A stretch of DNA of 64,000 nt. Origin: Beta vulgaris subsp. vulgaris. Taxonomy: Eukaryota > Streptophyta > Magnoliopsida > Caryophyllales > Amaranthaceae. Numbering within the stretch: the first letter of the stretch is position 1; every line of letters begins with the position of its first letter. The notes under the pieces are model-generated. The model saw only the letters and a list, made by a program, of their open reading frames with translations. It had not been told where the DNA came from and did no database searches. Shown here piece by piece: positions 1-9,598 of this stretch. A program made the translations under genes and the position numbers. The DNA lies in assembly GCF_026745355.1 (NCBI RefSeq), contig NC_079206.1:21755399-21819398 (forward strand), given 5' to 3'.

Positions 1-740
1 AAGCCATACCCTTTCAAAGCAGACACAAGCTTAGCAAAGTAGCATATAGAAGCTTGCTTAAGATCATAAAGAGACTTGCGAAGTTTGTAAACCAGCTTAA
101 GACTAGAACACTGAAAACCAGGAGGAAGCTTCATGTAAACTCCCTCAGTAAGGTCACCATGAAGGAATGCGTTATGAACATCTATCTGATTAAAAGAAGC
201 AGCAATAGCTAGAAAAGCACGAACAATGGTCATTTTGGCAATGGGAGCAAAGGTTTCATCATAGTAAACTCTGGCCTCCTGATGATTACTCAAGACAACA
301 AGACAAGATTTCAAACATTCAATCTCACCATTTGATAAATATTGGGTCTGATAGACTCACTAACTCCCCAAAGCCCGCTTGTCAGGCGACAATTCTTCCA
401 ATGTCAAAGTGCCAGTATCCTTCAAGGCACGAATCTCATCCTGCATAGAATCGTTCCAACTTGGATCCTTCATGACCTCCTTAAAAGACATGGGATCAGT
501 AGTAGAAACAACAGCAACAAGAAACTTTTGATAATTCACAGAAAAGTTTGTGCAATTTATATAATGAGCTATAGGATAAGGACAACCTGAAGGCGACGAC
601 TGAGACGGAGTAGACGAAGATGGACTAGGAGCAACAACTGAATGAGTCACATAATCACATAACAAAATGGAGGGAGTTTTATCCCTCTTACCACGACTCA
701 ACTCAAGAGAAAGAGGGTTCACCGTGTCTTTGGGCGGCAC
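1..740 (-). pseudogene. copia reverse transcriptase, N-terminal part, broken and cut by the window edge
   Basis: The segment at 360-480 reads PSWNDSMQDEIRALKDTGT, the usual entry to copia reverse transcriptase. From 340 down to 1 another frame gives DETFAPIAKM, then DVHNAFLHGDLTEGVYMKLP and later KLVYKLRKSLYDLKQA, all recognisable copia RT blocks. A frame change near 340 separates the two parts. The YVDD catalytic box would lie left of position 1 and is not seen. The proline- and serine-rich stretch at 755-1174 is the integrase-RT linker. Confidence 0.8.
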
Positions 741-1199
741 TGGAGGAAATGGGATCAGTGGGCTGAGCGGCTGAAGACCGTGGCAAATTCGGCCCAGTAG
801 AGGGAGAGAGAAGTTTGTAGAGTTGGGGGCTGGGATGAAGCGGACGGAACAGGCCCTAGAGCAGACAGACGAGGCCCATCTGAAGCCGACCTAGTGAAGG
901 TAGGGGAGGGAGGCGGGATAACGGGTTGGGCGGCGGTAATTTGTTTTTGGGATGGTATTTGTGTGGGTTGGGCAGGGATGGTTGGAGAGGGAGATTTAGA
1001 CGCATAATTTTGTGAGGGAGAATTTTGTGAGAGATTGGGCTCAGGATGTGGGCCAATATTACAAGGATATGGATTGGGGGACTCAGGCACGAATTCAGCA
1101 AAATCGTAATTAATAGGCACATCACTCATTGGAACAAGAGTAGTAGGAACAATGTTAACTTCCTCCGGAGTCATAATGGAAAAATATGCTAAAAAAAAT

Positions 1200-2410
1200 T
1201 CACATCCCTAGAGACAAAGAACTCTTTGGTGTCAAGATAAAGAAGACGCAAACCCTTCTTACCAAAAGGAATACGCAAAAATATGCACTTGCGAATCCTA
1301 CTTGCAAACTTATCCTCTTTGTTTTATGATTGTGAGCAAAGCATAAACATCCAAATGCCCGAATAGCTTCATAAGTAGGAGGAGAATTGAAAAGAATTTG
1401 AAATGGAGATTTATTATTCAAGAGAGGAGAGGGAGTGCGATTTATGAGATGGGAGGCTACAAGAACACTTTCCCCAAAAAAATAAATAGCTAAATTGGCT
1501 TTGAAATACAAAGCCCTCCCGACATTCAGAATATGCTTATGTTTTCTCTCTACCCTCCCATTTTTTGAGGAGTGGCCACACATGAAGTTTGGAAGATAAT
1601 ACCAGAAGCATAAAAGTAGTCAAGTAAACAATTGAACTCAGTACCATTGTCACTTTGAGCAACTTTAATAGTTTGAGACTTGAGAGAATTGACGATTAAC
1701 CATAGCAACAAAAGCCATAAATATATGAAAAACTTCGTTTTTCCCATTAATTAAACCTAAATAGCACGAGAAAAATCATCAACAATAGTCAAGAAATATC
1801 GTGCACCACAAGAAGAGGCATGTCTATAACAGCCTCATAAATCACAATGAATCTTTTCAAAAATTCTAATTGCTCTATTCTCACTAATAAGAAATCTATC
1901 TCTAGGATGTTTAGCACGAAAACAAATTTCACATGCTTTATTCAAACTACCCTTATGACTACGGATGGGATGAAGTAACTCCACTACTTTCTCCTAGGAA
2001 TGTCCCATATGCATATGCCACAGCTCCAAGTCCGAAGATGCAGCATAACATATCAGTGCCCACCAAATCACCTCCACTGAAATAGTAAAGTCCATTCCGT
2101 CTACGTCCTTTTCCAATCAGCTCCTTCATGTGGTCCTCGATAGCACACATAGAAGAGTTAAATTGCAAAATACAATTCATATCATAAGATAATTGTGAAA
2201 TCTAAAGCAATTAATTACAACTGAAAGTAGGGACAAAGAGAACATCATGAAGAGTAATAGTAGTATAAAAACGAACAAAGCCTTTTTAATTAGCAAAAAC
2301 AGTAGCACCATTAGGGAAACCCACTTGAAAAGAAGAAATATCCACTAAGTCATAAAACTAATGCTTTGCACCACTGACATGGTGAGTGGCACCAGTGTCA
2401 ATGATCCATG
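1200..2410 (-). pseudogene. copia protease and integrase, broken
   Basis: The protease active-site motif appears as WIIDTGATHHVSG near 2358-2410 (Asp-Thr-Gly). Downstream on the same strand are integrase pieces: a zinc-binding end with CEICFRAKH near 1890-1950, the catalytic-core words DDFSRA near 1780 and SDNGTEF near 1650, and the copia C-terminal part with LINRTPSPLL and FGCLCFAH at 1340-1460. Integrase inserts the cDNA copy into the genome. Several stops and at least two frame changes separate the pieces, so the product is dead. Confidence 0.8.
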
Positions 2411-3475
2411 AGTCAGAAGCAAACATACTATGCAAAAAACGATCATCTGAAACTTTGGAATTACCAAAGAGGCCTGCAAGAGCCTTCCATTGATCATTAA
2501 AAAAAATGATAGATGATGATGAACAAACAACAGGTTGATCAGATGTCGAGGGAAGAGAAGAAGAAGCGGGTTTGGCTTTGACCATGCCACGCCCCTTAAA
2601 GGAGTCATCTTTGACAAGATACCCCACAATTCAAAACATTTATCAACCGCGTGACCATGCGTTTTACAGTGACTACAAACCACAAGAGATCAACACTACT
2701 GCACAACTTCGTGGCCTACCTTACTGCAATGTCAACAAACAGGCCGCCCACGGCCACAACCCACACTGAACACAAATCCCAACACATTTGGCGCTTTGTC
2801 TTTGGCAGTGGTACAAGCAAGATGAATGTGATGTCCTGGGCCACCAATTGGAAGACCCGATCCAGTGACGGTAGTGGGTCGGTGAAGAGAATGGTGGTGC
2901 GAAGAGGTCAGTAAAAACCAGCATATAACCCCATGAAAAATTCATGTAACTTACTAGTTTCACAGCGGTTAGCATGCAATATCTCTAGTTGTACGCCCTT
3001 TACAACAAGAGCATGAAATAAGGGGTTCATGTTTATGTAATTCTTCCCACAAACAATTTAATTTGCCATAATAAGTTGAAACTGACATAGACTTAGTTTG
3101 TTCACATCTAGCAATGACGGATTTTATTTGTTGAATACGTGGACCATTAACCATAGAAATACGAGTTTAAGATGATTCTACAATTGAGATGCCTCACGAA
3201 ATTTGATAAAGTACTCCTTCCTTCGGATCAATAGTATTAGTGATCCATCAAACTAACATAACATTAATAGTCGTCCGGTCAAGGAAGACAAACTTTTGGT
3301 GCGCTTTGTGGGCGGTTTGTATGTCCAATGACTAGTCATCGTAGTTGTTGTGGAGCAACTTTGTTGGGGTTATGAAGTCCCCCAGGCAGTCACCGGGGCC
3401 GAGATAAAAAGGTGATTTTGTGTTGATGGTTGGATAAGGTGGCGATGGTAGCGTGGACTTGTCTTTGTCCCCCAT
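2345..3475 (-). pseudogene. copia gag, broken
   Basis: Gag packages the retrotransposon RNA into virus-like particles. A start codon at 3475 opens a segment reading FYLGPGDCLGDFI, followed after stops and frame changes by MVNGPRIQQIKS and then TKSMSVSTYYGKLN, both typical of plant copia gag. A CCHC zinc knuckle (CSHC...GHAVDKC) lies near 2640-2680. Stops after the first block and frame changes near 3150-3300 and 2690-2970 prevent a continuous product. Confidence 0.8.
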
Positions 3476-3504
3476 CACAACCGAAATATTCTTTTTAGGA
3501 GAGA

Positions 3505-3517
3505 GGCTCCAATACCA
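3505..3517 (-). other. Primer binding site, initiator-Met tRNA type
   Basis: The minus strand reads TGGTATTGGAGCC directly inside the LTR boundary. Plant copia elements usually carry TGGTATCAGAGC here, complementary to the 3' end of initiator methionine tRNA. Two internal mismatches indicate decay or a variant site. Confidence 0.6.
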
Positions 3518-3800
3518 TGTAGAGAATAGACTTAGGGTTGAAAACTTGAGTTTTTCATCAATAATCTCATAATATATATGATACACATATTAGGAAAACT
3601 AATCAATATACATCTCTATCTTTAGGCAACTTCCTATAATACATATATTCACATATTGATCATTGAAATATTTTTGGTATATATTTTTTGTATCATATAA
3701 GTCAATACCGATGAATTTTGTTGAATAGACTATCAAATAGAAAGTAGTTATTTGCGAAAATTTCATGACCAAAATAAACATGCATTTCTCATTATTATAT
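3518..3800 (-). repeat. 5' LTR of the minus-strand copia relic (outer end undefined)
   Basis: On the plus strand the sequence next to the primer-binding site begins TGTAGAGAATAG, which fits an LTR boundary, and it continues as AT-rich DNA. The far end could not be fixed because the second LTR lies outside the window; 3800 is only a nominal limit. The placement is inferred from the adjacent PBS and gag. Confidence 0.4.
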
Positions 3801-3958
3801 AATCATACTTCTTTGATTTTATATTTTAAAAGGTTGATCTTCTTTGAAATTATAAGTTGGCAGTTTCATTAAGAGTGATATGTTTAACTTCTTAAATATT
3901 AAAGTCTAACAAATTTTAGATAAATTAGTCCATTGATATACAAATAGTGCCTTGTTTA

Positions 3959-4268
3959 CTTCCTCCATTTCTAATACTTGCAATGTTAAGTTAGGCAAGT
4001 GATTTAAATGAACCAATATACTTCCTCTAATTTGAAATATATGAAACGTTTCTCTCAAAAAAAAAAAAAAAAAAACTCTCACATAAAAGAGTGAAGAGTT
4101 CTATTTATTTCAAAGGAAAGGATGAACACTGGTTAGAGATCGAGAAGGTTTTGAATTATCAATATTAAAATTATAAATACCAATTTGTCTGTTAACCATC
4201 TCTAATCTCTTTCTTAAACCGTATGTCCAAATGCCCTATGTTAACCTTGCAAGTATTAAAAACATAAG
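3959..4268. mobile_element. Stowaway-like MITE (TA-flanked), with a second MITE nested inside
   Basis: The left end reads CTTCCTCCATTTCTAATACT and the right end, reverse-complemented, reads CTTATGTTTTTAATACTTGC, so imperfect inverted ends share TAATACTTGCAA. TA dinucleotides flank both sides. Inside, from about 4021 to 4122, a second pair of inverted ends (CTTCCTCTAATTTGAAATA and CCTTTCCTTTGAAATA) marks a smaller nested element around a poly-A run. No coding capacity is seen. Confidence 0.6.
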
Positions 4269-4366
4269 TATTTCATACTGTAGCTAGGAAGTTCCGCAAC
4301 CAACAAAAATATCATTTGTACTTCCTTTATATCATTTCTTTTGGAAGAACTTCCTTTATTTCATAA

Positions 4367-4775
4367 CTAGTCTTCTATGCACGCGAGCATGCGTCGATTG
4401 TTTGGGTCTATTTTTAATAAATTTTATCAAAATATAATTATAGAAGTGTGATTTATAATTATTGTTATAAAACCTACTGTAATTTATAAATTTTTTAGAA
4501 ATTGACATGAACTTATAGATGTAAAGTTTTGTAGTCAAACTAAATTTAATTTGTAATTTTTTTTATTGAGTGACTTTTCTCATCATGTCAAATTACTTTG
4601 TTAATGCTTATTTAGTCTATTATTGGAATTTTTGACCCATCTTTAAATTAGGAAAGGATATAATTATACAAAATTTGAATAGCAAAATAAGTATATATAT
4701 TTAGCTAGAGATAAAAAAAAAAAAACATTTCATTGGGGGACACCATAGCTCCCCCATTGGCTTATATAATAGAGA
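4367..4775 (-). mobile_element. Non-autonomous Helitron, 409 bp, both ends intact
   Basis: On the minus strand the element starts TCTCTATTATATAAG at 4775 and is preceded by A. It ends in CTAG at 4370-4367 and is followed by T, which is the A/T insertion signature of Helitrons. A hairpin with stem GCATGC / GCGTGC and a two-base loop sits 8 bases before the CTAG, as expected for a 3' terminator. A second inverted repeat (GGGGGA / TCCCCC) lies 20 bases inside the 5' end. No Rep/helicase sequence is present, so it would depend on proteins supplied elsewhere. Confidence 0.82.
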
Positions 4776-5062
4776 TCTAAGAAATTCAACACAAAACAGT
4801 ATTATAGTAGGTTTAATAAGTTTAACGTTGTAACATTTGTTACGCTATTTGCTCTGTTGACAATATAAGTTACAAAACTTTGACTACATTTTTTTTCTCA
4901 TTTTACATAGACATATATGAAAAATTAAATCATGTATGATCTCGTCTAAATTTCTTTTCACTATTTTTTATTTTAAATAACTACTTTTCAAAATTTTCAC
5001 TAGACGTAGTTAGAGATATTAAACTATACACATATTCACTAAGTTAAATTTTTTAGGAAGTA

Positions 5063-5228
5063 CTTCCTCCGTTCTTCTATTGCGGTAATAGGATTTTTAC
5101 AGTATTCACTCATCATCTTTAATTATCTTTTTTTGATTTTTACAAAAGGGATTAAAGATATTAATAATTGAAGTTGTGCATTGACAAGCGTGAAAACTCA
5201 ATTGTTGCAATAGAAAAAGAACCGAGGA
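5063..5228. mobile_element. Stowaway-like MITE, 166 bp
   Basis: The ends are CTTCCTCCGTTCTTCTATTGC on the left (shown to 20 bases in the family sense as CTTCCTCCGTTCTTC...) and, reverse-complemented on the right, TCCTCGGTTCTTTTTCTATT. Both are flanked by TA. CTCCCTCCGTTC-type ends with a TA target are the hallmark of Stowaway (Tc1/mariner) MITEs. It sits 51 bp upstream of the first preserved MYB-CC exon, in the intron that precedes it. A related sequence occurs at 61315-61567. Confidence 0.7.
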
Positions 5229-5279
5229 TATATATGGGTACACGGTGGAACTAATTATTTATACTTATGAATGGAACAG

Positions 5280-5873
5280 AGATATTCCCATCACAGAGGC
5301 ACTAAGGTGTCAGCTTGAGATACAGAACAAATTACAGGATCAGTTACAGGTGCATATTTTCCTCAAATCTTATTAGCAATAATATTTTGAACAAAATATT
5401 TTAAGACAAAAACACAGAAATTCACCCTAAGTTAGAGAACCCTTTTCTTCTCACAGGTTCAACAGAGACTACAGTCAAGGATAGAGGCACAAGGAAAGTA
5501 CTTACAAGCCATATTATGCAAAGCACAAGAAGGCATTTCTGTTGATATGTGCTGCCCTAGTAGTAGTAATAGTTGTAATAATAACAAGAATAATTTAGAT
5601 AATCAGGATAGTATATTATATAGTGGGCATGTTAATACTAAGGAGATGAAATCAGTTTTTGATCAGATCTTCCCTGATCATCGTCATTCCGAAGGTGATC
5701 AACAAGATCATAAAGGAGATCTGTTAAAGATTAAGCATGAAGCTGCATCATCAGGAGATTATTGTTCCTTGCAATTAAATTTAAACAATGGTGGTACTAA
5801 TAACCCTAGCTATGACTTTGGTGGTGCACATGGAGCTGAAGTTGAAGCCAAATTGGTTGCTTACAGAAGATAG
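5280..5873 (+). pseudogene. MYB-CC (G2-like) transcription factor, 3' end only
   Basis: Two exons are visible. Exon A (5280-5349) reads DIPITEALRCQLEIQNKLQ and ends at a GT donor. Exon B (5457-5873) begins after a CAG acceptor with VQQRLQSRIEAQGKYLQ and runs to a TAG stop. Together they give the coiled-coil LHEQLE-type domain of MYB-CC proteins (relatives of PHR1 and APL, which bind DNA as dimers), here with DQLQ in place of the usual EQLE. An acidic, Asn-rich tail of about 105 residues follows, ending KLVAYRR. The GARP/MYB DNA-binding domain and all upstream exons are missing from the preceding sequence, which holds MITEs and a Helitron. The preserved exons have no stop, so the rest could also lie far upstream, split off by insertions. 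Confidence 0.75.
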
Positions 5874-6270
5874 TAGAAATTTGACCACAGTTTTAGCTTC
5901 CTAACATAAGTACTTTGTTAATGACTTCCCCAATTTCTTAAAAACTTGTTGATGATGTATATGTCCTTATGAACAATCACAAAAGTGATCCTGAATTTTT
6001 ACAACAATACAAATAGATATAGTTTTTCTGTGATCTTGTTTGTAGATCGATCTTGTCTGCATATGATCTTCTCCCTTTCAATACCTAAACCTTAACTCCC
6101 CTTCAATCCCCTTCAATCATGAGTTCTCCAAGGAAGAACAGATTGTCGGTTCCAACACATGAGTTCCAACCACTAGTTCAAGTACACGAGTTTAAGCGCA
6201 CAAGTTTCTTGCTGCATTTCTATGATATTATAAAATCTATCTATTTATCTATTATATATATATAAGGACA
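5874..6270. other. 3' flank of the MYB-CC fragment, no gene seen
   Basis: This AT-rich stretch probably contains the 3' UTR of the MYB-CC fragment. A phrase near 6092-6129 (CTCCCCTTCAATC...ATGAGTTC) recurs at 6513-6540 on the other side of the fold-back repeat, suggesting a local duplication. No other gene is visible. Confidence 0.4.
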
Positions 6271-6276
6271 AGATCA

Positions 6277-6494
6277 CATGAGAATGCTCTTTACATGAAA
6301 ATTGAGAATGAATCTCAACCACACGATTGGATTAGAGTTACAACACTTATTCATTAGAGTTATACACCCTAAAAAATTTTGAGCCAAAAAAGAAAGAATT
6401 TTTTTTTTAGTTTTTTTTTTGAGTTACATCACTTTTCCATGAGTTATAGCTTGTAAAATTCATTCTCATTTCTCATGTAAGTATGCATTCTCAT
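6277..6494. repeat. Fold-back (MITE-like) inverted repeat
   Basis: The left arm near 6277-6318 contains CATGAGAATGCTCTTTACAT and GAGAATGAATC. The right arm near 6451-6494 gives, in reverse complement, TATGAGAATGCATACTTACA and GAGAATGAATT. The arms are about 40 bp and imperfect, separated by about 135 bp. AT dinucleotide runs flank both sides, so exact ends and target duplication cannot be fixed. Confidence 0.55.
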
Positions 6495-6721
6495 ATATAT
6501 ATATATATATATCCCTAACTCCCCTTCAATCACGAGTTCAGATACCTTTCTTGATTTCAATTTTCACCTTCTCTTCGATGAATTTAGTTTATTCTATGTA
6601 ATGTAATTTATCTGTTTTCGGTATTATGAAATCTACTATATATATGTAATTTCTTGCTTGATATACATTGCTTAATTATTATTGCTTTGTTGTTGATTAT
6701 TAGTGTTATTACAAGTCAGAT

Positions 6722-6890
6722 TTTCGTGTGTGTGATATGCGCCTTTGTGTATGTGTGTTGTATGTATGTGACTTGTGTGTATGTGTGTTATGCGCCTGTG
6801 CCTTGTGTGTATGTGTGTTATATGTATGTGTGCACTGTTGTGCATATGCTCTGTTGTCTGTATGTTTATGTAGTGCGTTGTGTGGTAGGT
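6722..6890. repeat. TG-rich imperfect microsatellite
   Basis: The plus strand is an irregular run of TGTG, TATG and TGTA words with a longer repeated phrase (TATGCGCCT...TTGTGTGTATG) occurring twice. The overlapping open frames here translate to Cys/Val/Tyr repeats and are composition artefacts, not genes. Confidence 0.75.
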
Positions 6891-7044
6891 TGTGGCATGT
6901 CTGTGAGACTGTGACAGTGGGGTGTTTGATTTGAATGCGAAGATTCTTATTATAAAATAATATTGTTGAAATAATTTAATTGAAAATTTGATTTATCATT
7001 TTGGAATTTATTTTAGACTGTGGAAAAAACCTTATATGTCATTT

Positions 7045-7200
7045 AGTAACAGATGCGGTTTCTGTAAAATCGCATCCGAAAAGCAACCAAAAAATGAGAG
7101 GTAAAATTGGCAGAAAAATCTGATGCGGTCCTGTGGTGGACCGCACCAGATTAAAAAAAATCTGATGCGGTTTATTTGGAACGCATCAGAAAATAAGTTA
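7045..7200. repeat. CACTA-type subterminal repeats, GATGCGGT family
   Basis: The word GATGCGGT, alone or as CTGATGCGGT, and its inverse ACCGCA(T/C)C appear several times in both orientations within 150 bp. Clusters of short motifs in both orientations are typical of CACTA subterminal regions, where the transposon's DNA-binding protein attaches. A terminal CACTA sequence for this cluster was not found, so it is probably a truncated end. Confidence 0.5.
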
Positions 7201-7324
7201 TATTTCGCTCAAACAAATCCAACTGAGGCCCAGTCCACATAATGGTCGCCCAAACTAAACCCTAAATCTCATCCCTCTCTCTCATCCTCTAACCCACGAG
7301 TTTCTCTTCTCCCTCTCTCAGCCT

Positions 7325-7515
7325 CTCACCACCGCCGAGTTCACTTTGCCACCACCGACGAGTTCACTTCGTCACCACCGACGAGTTCACTTCGCCACCG
7401 ACGAATCTTCTCGACCCCACCGACAAAATCAAGCCACCATCGACGAATTCAACCCACCATCGACGAATTCAACCCACCATCGACGAATTCTACCACCATC
7501 GACGAATTCAAGCCA
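7325..7515 (+). repeat. Short tandem repeats, GACGAGTTC / GACGAATTC type
   Basis: A unit near 20-27 bp built on CCACC-GACGAGTTCACTTCG is followed by a 20-bp unit, CACCATCGACGAATTCAACC, repeated about four times. The frame is open but the translation is a low-complexity His/Ser/Arg/Thr string. It looks like the GC-richer interior of a transposon rather than a gene. Confidence 0.6.
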
Positions 7516-7574
7516 CCGACTAATACCCGAAATTGGGTTTGTTTGTGTTTTTATGGGATTTAATTTTTGAATAT

Positions 7575-8959
7575 CACTAGGGGAAAAAACATAAAGGGCT
7601 GCGCAGGAAGGGCTGCGCTTTTCGTAAAAGCGCAGCCCTACTAGTGAAGGGCTGCTCTTTTTAAAAAAAGCGCAGCCCTTCACTAGTAGGGCTGCGCTTT
7701 TTTAAATAAGCGCAACCCTTCTGTAGGTAAGAAGGGCTGCGCTTTTAAAAAAGCGCAGCCCTACTTAGTGAAGGGTTGCGCTTTATTAAAAAGCGCAGCC
7801 CTTCTGCTTAGTAGGGCTGCGCTTTTTTAAAAAAGCGCAGCCCTTCCTGAAAAAATTTGAAATTTCGGAATCGCGGGCTTTGAATATTGAGCGGGGATTC
7901 GTCAAATATATTATCCCTTCTCTCTCCTCTCTACGTCCCTCATTATTCCTTTCCTCCTTCTCTCTCATCCTCTCTTCTCTCTCATCCTCTCTTTCTCTCA
8001 AAACTCCCATAAACATTTGCGACAAAACCTTGAAATGATTTGCACTAAACATGGCGACGGAGTCCGATTGCCTATTGTGATACCTTTTCGGAAGCGGAAC
8101 GAGCCAACGAGTCAAACACACTGCTATGCTGTGACGTTTAGGCTTTTTAAGCCATCCGAGTTCGTTTAAGCTTTCAAATAGCCATTTTAAGTTTTTCCGA
8201 AATTTTTTTTTTCCTTTAAATTATGTATTTGGGTTTTGTTTTATGTATTTAAACATTATTAGGTTGTAGTTCTTCTATTTTTTCAGATCTATAATGTTCT
8301 TGTATACTTCTCTTTGTTTATATATTTTGATTAATGTTCTTGTATACTTCTCTTTGTTTTGATTAATGTTCTTGCTTGTATACTTCTCTTTGTTTTGATT
8401 AATGTTCTTGTATACTTCTCTTTGTTTTGAATGTTATTCTTGTATACTTCTCTTTGTTTATTTTGATTAATGTTATTCTTGTATACTTCTCTTTGTTTAT
8501 TTTGATTAATGTTCTTGTATACTTCTCTTTGTATATTAGTTTTTGTTCCTTTTTTTCATTTTCGTTTCATTCTTTTTATTGTTTTGGGTTTAGTATTTTC
8601 GTTTCGTTTCTCTTCTCTTCTGTTTAATTTCAGAAAATGTGAGATTATGAGTAAAAAAATGACAAAAATTTTTTTTTTTTTTTTAATTTTTTTTTTGGTA
8701 GGAAGGGCTGCGCTAGTTAGGAAAAAGCGCAGCCCTTCTAGCCTAGAAGGGCTGCGCTTTTTCCAAACTAGCGCAGCCCTTCTGGGCTAGAAGGGCTGCG
8801 CTTTTTCCTAACTAGCGCAGCCCTTCTAGCTTAAGGGTTGCGCTTTTCTAGCGCAGCCCTACTTAAAAAGTGAAGGGCTGCTACTGAAAGGGCTGCCGTC
8901 AAAAAGCGCAGCCCTACATGCCTTTTTTAGCGCAACCCTTCTTCATTTTTCCACTAGTG
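7575..8959. mobile_element. Non-autonomous CACTA element, 1,385 bp
   Basis: The left end reads CACTAGGGGAAAAAAC and the right end, reverse-complemented, CACTAGTGGAAAAATG. Next to both ends are dense arrays of AGGGCTGCGCTTTTT in direct and inverted order (7594-7850 and 8700-8940), the subterminal repeats expected of CACTA elements. The flanking triplets are TAT and AAA and do not match, so either the target duplication has decayed or the two ends come from different copies. The interior has a CT-rich stretch, a 33-bp tandem array and no transposase. Its right end abuts the gag of the plus-strand copia relic. Confidence 0.7.
8283..8545 (+). repeat. Tandem array with a unit of about 33 bp inside the CACTA element
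   Basis: The phrase TTGTATACTTCTCTTTGTTT recurs about seven times, joined by TTGATTAATGTTC variants. Unit length varies between about 30 and 40 bp. Open frames across it encode repeated hydrophobic words and are not considered genes. Confidence 0.8.
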
Positions 8960-9390
8960 AAAACATGAATAACGAACAACTGGTTCTACTCCATTCCCTG
9001 AAGCGAATGTGACATTCCATGACAACAATGGTCGTGGTCGTGGCCACGGTTATGGCCGAGGTCGGGGTGGTCATTTTAGACACTCGCATTCCCATCAGAA
9101 GTGGGATAATAGAGATGGTAACAAGCAAGATAAAAACAAAAGTGATAATGTTACTAATGAATGCTTTCGTTGTGGAGGAAAAGGCCACTAGTCCCGTATA
9201 TGTCGTACACCAAAGCATCTTGTTGACCTTTATCAACAATCATTGAAGCAAAGAAAGAAAGCAGAGACAAACCTTGTATACGAAGATGGCGAAGGTGATT
9301 TTGATTCAGGCAATGCCACCCACTGGGAAGCATATGATTTTTACTCCACCCCTGAAGGGAATAATTAGCCACACAATTCATGATTATAAA
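8960..9390 (+). pseudogene. copia gag C-terminus with zinc knuckle, broken
   Basis: The segment reads TGSTPFPEANVTFHDNN, then a Gly/Arg-rich stretch (GRGRGHGYGRGRGG) and the knuckle CFRCGGKGH, where a TAG replaces the codon after His. The frame continues SRICRTPKHLVDLYQQSL. This is the RNA-binding end of gag. The missing N-terminus and the in-frame stop show it is non-functional. Confidence 0.85.
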
Positions 9391-9598
9391 TTAGAAAATT
9401 TTGCTTATGTTTATTTTTGTTATTTAGTTTATTTTTCTTTGGTTTTTATATTTTATGGGACATTTTCTCGTTTGATAGTTTCTTTATTGGATATCTAATA
9501 ATTTTGAGTTTGGTTGTTTATTTTGAATAGTTAGAAGTTTTGGATGATATACCTATTTGGTGAGAATTATTCTATTTTTTGAAGAATATTATGAGTAA

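Larger units (their letters stand above)
1..3517 (-). mobile_element. Ty1/copia retrotransposon relic (internal region)
   Basis: Read on the minus strand, this stretch carries the ordered parts of a copia element: a primer-binding-site-like sequence, gag with a zinc knuckle, a protease motif, integrase and the first part of reverse transcriptase. The element continues beyond the left edge of the window, so RNase H and the 3' LTR are not seen. Stops and frameshifts break every domain, so it cannot encode an intact polyprotein. The order PR-IN-RT identifies copia rather than gypsy. No target duplication can be tested because one end is missing. Confidence 0.9.

Noticed and set aside
5547..5873. 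Separate small gene starting at MCCPSSSNSC
   Set aside because: The frame is open upstream through a splice acceptor at 5456 and continues the MYB-CC coiled coil, so the Met is internal.
6241..6290. Possible plus-strand Helitron 5' end (TCTATTATATATATATAAGG)
   Set aside because: The sequence lies in an AT dinucleotide run and no 3' CTRR with hairpin was found downstream.
6654..6934. Cys/Val-rich open frames that look like small secreted peptides
   Set aside because: They are translations of a TG microsatellite and are open in two frames with the same repeated words.
7590..8940. Dense short repeats considered as a CRISPR array
   Set aside because: Repeats occur in both orientations, spacing is irregular, there are no unique spacers of constant length, and the DNA is plant nuclear. 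They are CACTA subterminal repeats.
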